Source: Prevotellaceae bacterium UBA1726 (lineage in GTDB: Bacteria > Bacteroidota > Bacteroidia > Bacteroidales > Bacteroidaceae). Taken from it: 24,794 nucleotides of DNA. The position numbers and the translations under genes are program-made. The stretch covers positions 1 through 24,794 of the forward strand of contig DCIM01000017.1 in NCBI GenBank assembly GCA_002316005.1, given 5' to 3'. Of this stretch, positions 22,645 through 24,794 are shown in pieces. Each line of letters begins with the position of its first letter. Position 1 is the first letter of the stretch. The notes beneath the pieces were generated by a model. The model was not told where the DNA came from and did no database searches. It saw only the letters and a program-made list of their open reading frames with translations.

Positions 22645-24492
22645 TTATTTGTTAATGATTTCTGTGAATGCCTCAACGAGTTCGTTTACCTTGAATGGCT
22701 GACCCTTCACCTCATTGTACTGATAAGGAACGAATCCGTCAACCTTCATGCGGAGCCAACCTGCCAACTGACCGCAGTTCTGCTCTGCAACAACAACCTT
22801 CTTGTAGTTGCCAAGTACCTCTGCTGTGTTCTTTGGCAGTGGGTTGATGTAGCGGAAGTGTGTCATTGCCACCTTCTTGCCCTGAGCACGGAGTTCGTCC
22901 ATTGCTGCATGCAAGTGACCGTATGTACCACCGAAACCAACGATGAGGAGTTCTGCATCGTCCTTGTCACCAAGTACTTCAAGGTTTGGTACTTCAATCT
23001 TCTCAATCTTCTCTGCACGCAGACGAGTCATGAGGTCGTGGTTCTCTGGGTTTGTCGAGATGGCACCTGTCTTGTTGTCCTTCTCAAGACCACCGAGGAT
23101 ATGCTCGAAGCCCTGACGACCAGGAACAGCCCAATAGCGAGTGCCATTCTCGGCACGCATATAAGGTGTCCACTCGCCCTTCATCTCTTCTGGAACATAT
23201 GGTGGGTTGATTGCTGGATATTCTGCAAGGTTAGGCAACTTGAACGCACCTGAACCGTTTGCTACGTAAGCATCTGTGAGGAGTACAACAGGAGTCATGT
23301 GTTCGAGTGCCACCTTTGATGCCTCGTAGGCAGCATCGAAACAGTCAGTTGGGCTGATAGCAGCCATCACTGGCATTGGCGATTCACCATTACGGCCGAA
23401 GAGTGCCTGAAGGAGGTCTGTCTGCTCCGACTTTGTAGGAAGACCTGTTGCAGGACCACCACGCTGTACATCGAGCACTACCAATGGCAACTCCATGATA
23501 ACGGCAAGGTTCATTGCCTCCGACTTCAGACAGATACCAGGACCTGAAGTAGAAGTTACTGCCAATGCACCAGCAAATGCAGCACCTACAGAAGAAGCAC
23601 AACCGGCAATCTCGTCCTCGCACTGAACTGTTGTAACGCCCAATGACTTGTGCTTTGACAACTCGTGGAGCACGTCTGTTGCAGGGGTGATAGGATAAGA
23701 ACCGAGGTAGAGTTTCAGTCCTGCCTTCTCAGCAGCAGCGATGAAACCGTAGGCAGTAGCCTTGTTACCAGTGATATCCATATAACGGCCAGGAGTCTTC
23801 ACCTTTGTCTCAATGCGGCGAACATTTGTTGCCGATGAGTGGGTGTTGTGTCCGTAGTCGTAACCTGCCTGAATAACCTTGATGTTTGCCTCAGCAATGG
23901 CAGGCTTCTTTGCGAATTTCTCCTTGAGGAAGTTTGCCACAAGGTTGAGGTCGCGGTCGAACAACCAGCATACAAGGCCGAGGGCGAACATATTACGGCA
24001 CTTCAGCATTGCCTTGTTCTCCATACCCGAATCAGCAAGGGCATCCTTCACCATCTGAGTGATAGGACAAGCAATGACGCGATCTGGGTCGATGTTCATC
24101 TCACCGAGGTAGTCCTCTGTCTGGAACTGTGCCTTCTCAAGGTCGCGTGCTCCGAAAGAGTCAGTGTCGATGATGATTGTAGCACCTGGCTTCGCAAATC
24201 TGTACTGAGTCTTGAGGGCTGCAGCATTCATTGCCACAAGAACATCACACTGATCGCCAGGAGTATAAACCTGACCGGCACCAATGTGAACCTGGAAACC
24301 TGACACACCTGTGAGCGAGCCTTGTGGGGCGCGGATGTCAGCAGGATAGTCTGGGAATGTACTGATTGAGTTACCAACGGTTGCCGAAACCGTAGAGAAG
24401 ATGTTTCCAGCCAACTGCATACCATCGCCGGAGTCACCTGAGAAGCGAACGACCACCTGGTCAAGTTCCTTCACTTCTAATTCTTCTGCCAT
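22645..24492 (-). CDS. korA: 2-oxoacid:ferredoxin oxidoreductase alpha subunit (gamma-alpha fusion), probably KorA
   Basis: The 615-residue subunit fuses a gamma domain (about 12-190; VVVRFSGDSGDGMQLAGNIF) to the pyrimidine-binding alpha domain (about 245-600; GSYPITPATDVLHELSKH, then QCEDEIAGCASSVGAAFAG). This two-in-one arrangement is usual for KorA of Bacteroidetes. No ferredoxin domain is attached. It pairs with KorB to form the 2-oxoglutarate:ferredoxin oxidoreductase, whose product succinyl-CoA is a substrate of the CoA-transferase encoded downstream. First gene of the unit; a -7 box lies 71 bp upstream of its start. Confidence 0.92.
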   Translation of the reverse strand: MAEELEVKELDQVVVRFSGDSGDGMQLAGNIFSTVSATVGNSISTFPDYPADIRAPQGSLTGVSGFQVHIGAGQVYTPGDQCDVLVAMNAAALKTQYRFAKPGATIIIDTDSFGARDLEKAQFQTEDYLGEMNIDPDRVIACPITQMVKDALADSGMENKAMLKCRNMFALGLVCWLFDRDLNLVANFLKEKFAKKPAIAEANIKVIQAGYDYGHNTHSSATNVRRIETKVKTPGRYMDITGNKATAYGFIAAAEKAGLKLYLGSYPITPATDVLHELSKHKSLGVTTVQCEDEIAGCASSVGAAFAGALAVTSTSGPGICLKSEAMNLAVIMELPLVVLDVQRGGPATGLPTKSEQTDLLQALFGRNGESPMPVMAAISPTDCFDAAYEASKVALEHMTPVVLLTDAYVANGSGAFKLPNLAEYPAINPPYVPEEMKGEWTPYMRAENGTRYWAVPGRQGFEHILGGLEKDNKTGAISTNPENHDLMTRLRAEKIEKIEVPNLEVLGDKDDAELLIVGFGGTYGHLHAAMDELRAQGKKVAMTHFRYINPLPKNTAEVLGNYKKVVVAEQNCGQLAGWLRMKVDGFVPYQYNEVKGQPFKVNELVEAFTEIINK

Positions 24493-24770
24493 AATTTGAA
24501 ATATTTCTTTTTACCTGTATTATTCTCTTAGAGAGAAAATGCTTATTTTTGCATTTCCTCCACAAAATTACTACTTTTCCCAAAAAGAAAAAAACATTTA
24601 CCAAAAAAATATCACGAAATTTATGAATTTTATGCATTTCATAAGTTTTTTACCCCTATTTTTGGACTTTTTGTAAGCGAAACGAATAACTTTTCAATAA
24701 AAATACGCACTCTAACTTACTATTTGTCAAAATCGCATTGTCGAAAAATAAGCGAAAAATCTACCATTTG
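24493..24770. other. AT-rich intergenic region upstream of korA, no gene seen
   Basis: The stretch holds the korA leader and promoter, a small palindrome (ATTCTCT/GAGAGAA, 24522-24537) in the leader, and otherwise long A/T runs. No plausible CDS, RNA gene or GAACCAA word was found on either strand. Confidence 0.6.
24563..24570 (-). promoter_or_regulatory. Bacteroidetes-type -7 box for korAB
   Basis: The minus strand reads TAATTTTG, an exact TAnnTTTG match, 71 bp upstream of the korA start. No clear -33 element at standard spacing. The region is very AT-rich, so the call is moderate. Confidence 0.5.
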
Positions 24771-24794
24771 TGAAGTGCCCCCAAAATGTTGGAC
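24771..24794 (+). mobile_element. Possible terminal inverted repeat of an IS3-family (IS150-group) element, cut by the window edge
   Basis: The last 24 bases begin TGAAGTGCCCCC and end TGTTGGAC. By eye they match the IS150 left end as I remember it (TGTACTGCACCC...TGTTGGAC) at about 18 of 24 positions. Many Bacteroidetes IS3 relatives end in TG..CTGCCCCC-like sequence. No transposase is inside the window, so this rests on the terminus alone. Confidence 0.45.

Overview
The window looks like a chromosomal stretch of a gut-type Bacteroidales bacterium, most likely Prevotella/Segatella or a close relative. The signs are AT-rich intergenic regions with TAnnTTTG -7 promoter boxes, a hybrid two-component system (HTCS) with all domains in one chain, GH92/GH130/GH38 enzymes with signal peptides, short Prevotella-like C-terminal tails on secreted proteins (ending like IQNGRKYIVK), and a fused KorA with KorB and a CoA-transferase. 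The genus is an inference; no rRNA gene is present.

Left edge (1-2254, + strand): the 3' part of a phosphatidylserine-decarboxylase-like pyruvoyl enzyme overlaps by 4 bp a two-domain adenylation-carrier protein (A-PCP). The pair is probably the end of a small biosynthetic operon that starts outside the window. It converges on the next block across a 236-bp spacer holding a 22-bp tandem repeat and a minus-strand terminator.

Centre (2491-19568, all minus strand): a mannoside-degradation locus. In transcription order it holds a signal-peptide-bearing GH130, the HTCS regulator, three tandem secreted paralogs, a DUF4105 protein with a membrane-spanning C-terminus, GH38, GH92 and GH2. The last four genes are 8-25 bp apart and form one operon with its own promoter. 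The three paralogs share a roughly 190-residue N-terminal module that I do not recognise but differ at the C-terminus: one ends in a dockerin with two complete calcium loops, one carries a cohesin-like domain plus tail, and one has only the tail. The enzymes together suit mannose-rich glycans such as N-glycans (alpha-mannose trimming by GH92/GH38, beta-mannoside cleavage by GH2/GH130). No SusC/SusD pair is present. A 16-bp direct repeat with 21-bp period, and a shared GAACCAA word upstream of three promoters, are candidate HTCS sites.

Right side (19755-24794): korA-korB and a succinyl-CoA:acetate-type CoA-transferase, central carbon metabolism genes on the minus strand. A 158-bp MITE-like element with 32-bp terminal inverted repeats fills the gap between korB and the CoA-transferase. 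Downstream of the CoA-transferase is a candidate small RNA with its own promoter and a strong intrinsic terminator. The last 24 bases resemble the end of an IS3-family (IS150-group) insertion sequence.

Most novel: the cohesin/dockerin paralog trio beside an HTCS, the decarboxylase/A-PCP pair, the sRNA candidate, and the MITE-like element abutting a start codon.
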